Of a stretch of 64,000 nucleotides of DNA, positions 61,516 to 64,000 are shown in pieces. How positions within the stretch are numbered: position 1 is the first letter of the stretch; every line of letters starts with the position of its first letter. The position numbers were made by a program, and so were the translations under genes. The notes beneath the pieces were generated by a model. The model was not told where the DNA came from. It saw only the letters and a program-made list of their open reading frames with translations, and searched no databases. Source of the stretch: Oleispirillum sp963678075 (GTDB lineage Bacteria > Pseudomonadota > Alphaproteobacteria > Rhodospirillales > Rhodospirillaceae); assembly GCA_963678075.2 (NCBI GenBank), contig CAXXPK010000008.1, positions 62,001 to 126,000 on the forward strand, in the 5' to 3' direction.

Positions 61516-63787
61516 ATGACCGTGACCGCCCCCTTCTCGTTTGGCGACCTCCGCCAGGCGATTTCCGAGATGATCTGGCGCGAGAAATACCGCGCGGTTT
61601 CCCCCAGCGGGGCCTCCGCCGAGGAAACCCCCGCCGACACCCATGCCCGCGTTTGCGCCGGGGTCTACGCCAAGGACCCGCAGGCCGCCATTCACGCGCT
61701 GCGCGCGGCGGCGGCGATGGACGCGATGGAATGGTGTCCGGGCGGGCGCATCCTGGCCGGGGCCGGAACCGGACGGCAGGTGACGATGATCAACTGTTTC
61801 GTCAACAATACGGTTCCGGATTCGATGGCCGGAATCATGGCCGCCAACACCCGCGCCGCGCTGACCATGCAGCAGGGCGGCGGCATCGGCACCGATTTCT
61901 CGACGATCCGACCGAAGGGCGCCCTGGTCGAAAAAACCGGATCGATCGCCTCGGGGCCGATCTCCTTCATGGAAATCTGGCAAGCGATGTGCGGCACCAT
62001 CATGTCGGGCGGCACCCGCCGTGGCGCGATGATGGGAACCCTGACCGACGACCACCCCGACCTGTTGGACTTCATCACCGCCAAACAGGAGCCCGGCCGT
62101 CTGACCAATTTCAACGTCAGCGTTCTAGTCAGCGACGCCCTGATGCGCGCGGTCGATACCGATGCCGACTGGGACCTGGGATTTTCGGCGCCACCCGCCG
62201 ACGCGACGCGAATCGTCGCGATCAAGGAACGGGACGGACGCCCATGGTACGTGTACGACCGTCTGCCCGCCCGCGCCCTGTGGGACCGCATCATCCGCGC
62301 CACCTATGACACGGCCGAGCCGGGGGTGATTTTCATCGACCGGGTGAACGCGGCCAACAATCTGGCCCACACCGAAACCATCCACTGCACCAATCCCTGC
62401 GGCGAGCAGCCCCTGCCACCCAACGGCGCCTGCAACCTGGGCTGCGTCAATCTGGCGGCGCTGGTCAAGGACCCCTTCACCGAGACCTCGCGCTTCGATT
62501 TCGCGCGACTGGTCGAGGTCGCGGCGATCGGCGTGCGCTTCCTTGACAACGTGCTGGACGCCACCCCGTTCCCGGTGCCGGAACAAGCCGCCGAGGCCCA
62601 AGCCAAGCGGCGCACCGGCATCGGGCATCATGGGGCTGGGAACCGCCCTGCAGATGCTAATGCTGCGCTATGGCTCCGACGACGCCGAGGCGATGACCAC
62701 GCGGATCATGGAAGTCCTGCGCGACGCCTGTTATGCCGCTTCGATCGAATTGGCGCGCGAACGCGGTCCCTTCTCGCTGTTCGACAAGGACGCATTCCTC
62801 GACCGACCGTTCGTCCATGCCCTGCCGAAGCCGATCCGCGACGACATCGCGAAGCACGGCATCCGCAACGGCGTGCTGCTGACGATCGCGCCGACCGGCA
62901 CCACCGCGATCTATAACACCAACGTTTCCTCGGGCCTGGAACCGACCTTCGGTTGGCGCTATTTCCGCAAGGTGCTGCAACTCGACGGCAGCCAGCGGGA
63001 GTTCGCGGTGCTCGACGCCGGATTCCTGGCCTATTGCCGCGTCAACGGCCTCGACCCCGAAACCGCATCGCTGACCGACCTGCCGCCGACCATGGTCACC
63101 ACCCTGGAATTGACGGTCGAGGAACACCTGCGCACCCAGGCGATTTGTCAGCGCTTCATCGACGCCAGCATCAGCAAGACCATCAACTGCCCGGCGGACA
63201 TGGACTTCGACACATTCAAGGCGGTTTATGCCCGCGCCTATGAACTGGGGTGCAAGGGCTGCACCACCTATCGCCCGTCGCCACTCAGAAAGCCGGTCCT
63301 TTCCACCGAATTCTCCGCCGTCCCGCCCGCCGCAGCGCCACCCTTGTCACCCCGGCCCGAAGCCCTGTCCGGCACCACCTACAAGCTGAAGTGGCCGCTG
63401 ACCGACGAAAACTTCTATGTCACCATCAACGACATCGAAACCGCCGATGGTCGCCGCCGCCCGTTCGAGATCTTCACCGCGTCGCGTTCCTCGGAACATG
63501 TGGAACTGCTGTCCGCGCTGACCATCACCCTGTCGGCGACCATGCGCCGAACCGAGGATCCGTCGTTCCTGATCGAGGATCTGCAAACCGTGCGCGGCGC
63601 GCAAGGCGCCTGGGTCAACGGACGCTACGTCAACGGCATCGTCGCCTTGATCGCCGACGTGATGCGCCGCCATCTGGCCAACCTCGGGCTGGTCGAAACC
63701 GAGGATGCGCCGGACGACGCGGCCACCCTGTTCCGACAGGAAGGGTGCAAGAAGTGCCTGAACTGCGGCTATTCCACCTGCGGCTGA
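61516..63787 (+). pseudogene. nrdJ: Adenosylcobalamin-dependent (class II) ribonucleotide reductase, one frameshift
   Basis: NrdJ reduces ribonucleotides to deoxyribonucleotides without oxygen using adenosylcobalamin. Seen are MINCFVNNTVPDS (redox Cys), MQQGGGIGTDFSTIRP, SGGTRRGAMMGTL, the radical-Cys region TNPCGEQPLPPNGACNLG, then TIAPTGTTAIYNTNVSSGLE, CKGCTTYRPSPLRKPV and the C-terminal shuttle Cys cluster CKKCLNCGYSTCG. At about 62625 one extra base shifts the frame between AQAKRR-GIG and IMGLGTALQMLMLRYGS; both halves are otherwise complete and well conserved (about 756 residues in all). Since no other reductase is in view and the gene is usually essential, a sequencing error is the simplest reading. 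Confidence 0.88.
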
Positions 63788-64000
63788 GGCCAAACCTCCA
63801 CGACGGCGAGCCACCGGTCTCGGCACGGTTCGAGACAACCCTGCGCAACCTGCGCTGGCCTTCCAACCTGAGCTATGGCCTGGGAAGCGATCTGGCCGGA
63901 TTCGACTTTGCCGCGCGAGTGGCCGGACCGATCACCCGCGACAGCGAACCGTTCGATGCCCTGTCCCGCTGGCGCGACGCCGGAGGCAAGGCCTCGGTCG
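63754..64000 (+). pseudogene. DUF2125-like protein, N-terminus missing, runs off window
   Basis: A frame overlapping the nrdJ end (possible GTG at 63754) reads LHDGEPPVSARFETTLRNLR, LSYGLGSDLAGFDFAARVAG and SRWRDAGGKASV at the edge. The last parts resemble the middle-to-late region of DUF2125 proteins (G-P-x...W-RDAGG), periplasmic or membrane-anchored proteins of unknown function that normally start with a signal/membrane helix and about 200 residues before this point. None of that is present, so the 5' part seems deleted against the nrdJ end. The rest lies outside the window. Confidence 0.45.

Noticed and set aside
1..64000. CRISPR array, prophage or defence island
   Set aside because: No spaced direct repeats, phage structural genes or defence families were seen; mobile DNA is limited to one IS type and one transposase remnant.

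Overview
The window is GC-rich chromosomal DNA from an alphaproteobacterium, most likely a member of the Rhodospirillales (Rhodospirillum/Magnetospirillum type). The evidence is a CtrA regulator and a ChpT-type phosphotransferase, clustered GANTC (CcrM-type) sites, a class I lysyl-tRNA synthetase, a chemotaxis CheA with two CheW-like domains and a C-terminal receiver, an MJ0042 zinc-ribbon protein beside ftsEX, and adenosylcobalamin-dependent ribonucleotide reductase. No rRNA, tRNA, CRISPR array or prophage was recognised.

Layout. 1-8.1 kb: flagellar export genes fliJ-fliI, divergent ctrA with a composite cell-cycle promoter, an Hsp20 gene, then a chemotaxis operon (chpT, cheA, cheY, cheB, cheR) in which cheA, cheB and cheR are all broken. 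8.2-15.2 kb: nadK, a broken HAD phosphatase, pyrD, DUF952, a small unknown gene, a class IV aminotransferase, a frameshifted methyltransferase and lysK. 15.2-20 kb: a large periplasmic-sensor/PAS/GGDEF/EAL gene split by a stop codon and by an insertion sequence, then oadA/pycB. 20-26 kb: a DinG-like helicase, SPFH and NfeD genes, a second IS copy and a transposase remnant. 26-32 kb: a tight purine/RNA-modification run (DUF4169, guaA, rsmB-like, guaB, rlmE, bacteriohemerythrin). 32-39 kb: a damaged stretch (glycosyltransferase-TPR, LysE exporter, PAS-GGDEF-EAL, trkH) around an intact ErcA-type alcohol dehydrogenase. 39-45.4 kb: argD-argF, an hslO relic, an ABC-2 permease, a frameshifted carbonic anhydrase, recX and a DUF985 cupin. 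45.4-53 kb: two GT39 glycosyltransferases, lptG, PduO-type cobalamin adenosyltransferase, etfBA, a PAP2 phosphatase and a third IS copy. 53-64 kb: a broken TlpA-like thioredoxin, argH-lptM-lysA, a zinc-ribbon protein, ftsE-ftsX-ydcF-plsC, nrdJ with a GANTC/DnaA-box-rich leader, and the start of a DUF2125 relic.

The main theme is damage. Roughly a third of the genes carry a one-base frameshift (often at a G or C run), a nonsense codon that a single C-to-T or G-to-A change would explain, or a clean loss of a domain-sized internal block. Three copies of one IS5-family element each carry a different internal deletion, and every one of the three deletions ends in a pair of 9-14 bp direct repeats. 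The intact 846 bp element can be rebuilt from the three. This points to slippage-type deletion between short repeats, in the genome or during assembly, as one process shaping the sequence. Two pure G tracts (11 and 16 bases) lie in neighbouring broken genes. Frameshifts in genes such as nrdJ mean that sequencing or assembly error must be excluded before the decay is read as biology.

Functionally the intact genes fit a free-living heterotroph: arginine, lysine, pyrimidine and purine synthesis, electron-transfer flavoprotein, cobalamin adenosylation feeding NrdJ, lipopolysaccharide export, envelope lipid modification, and CtrA-ChpT cell-cycle control.
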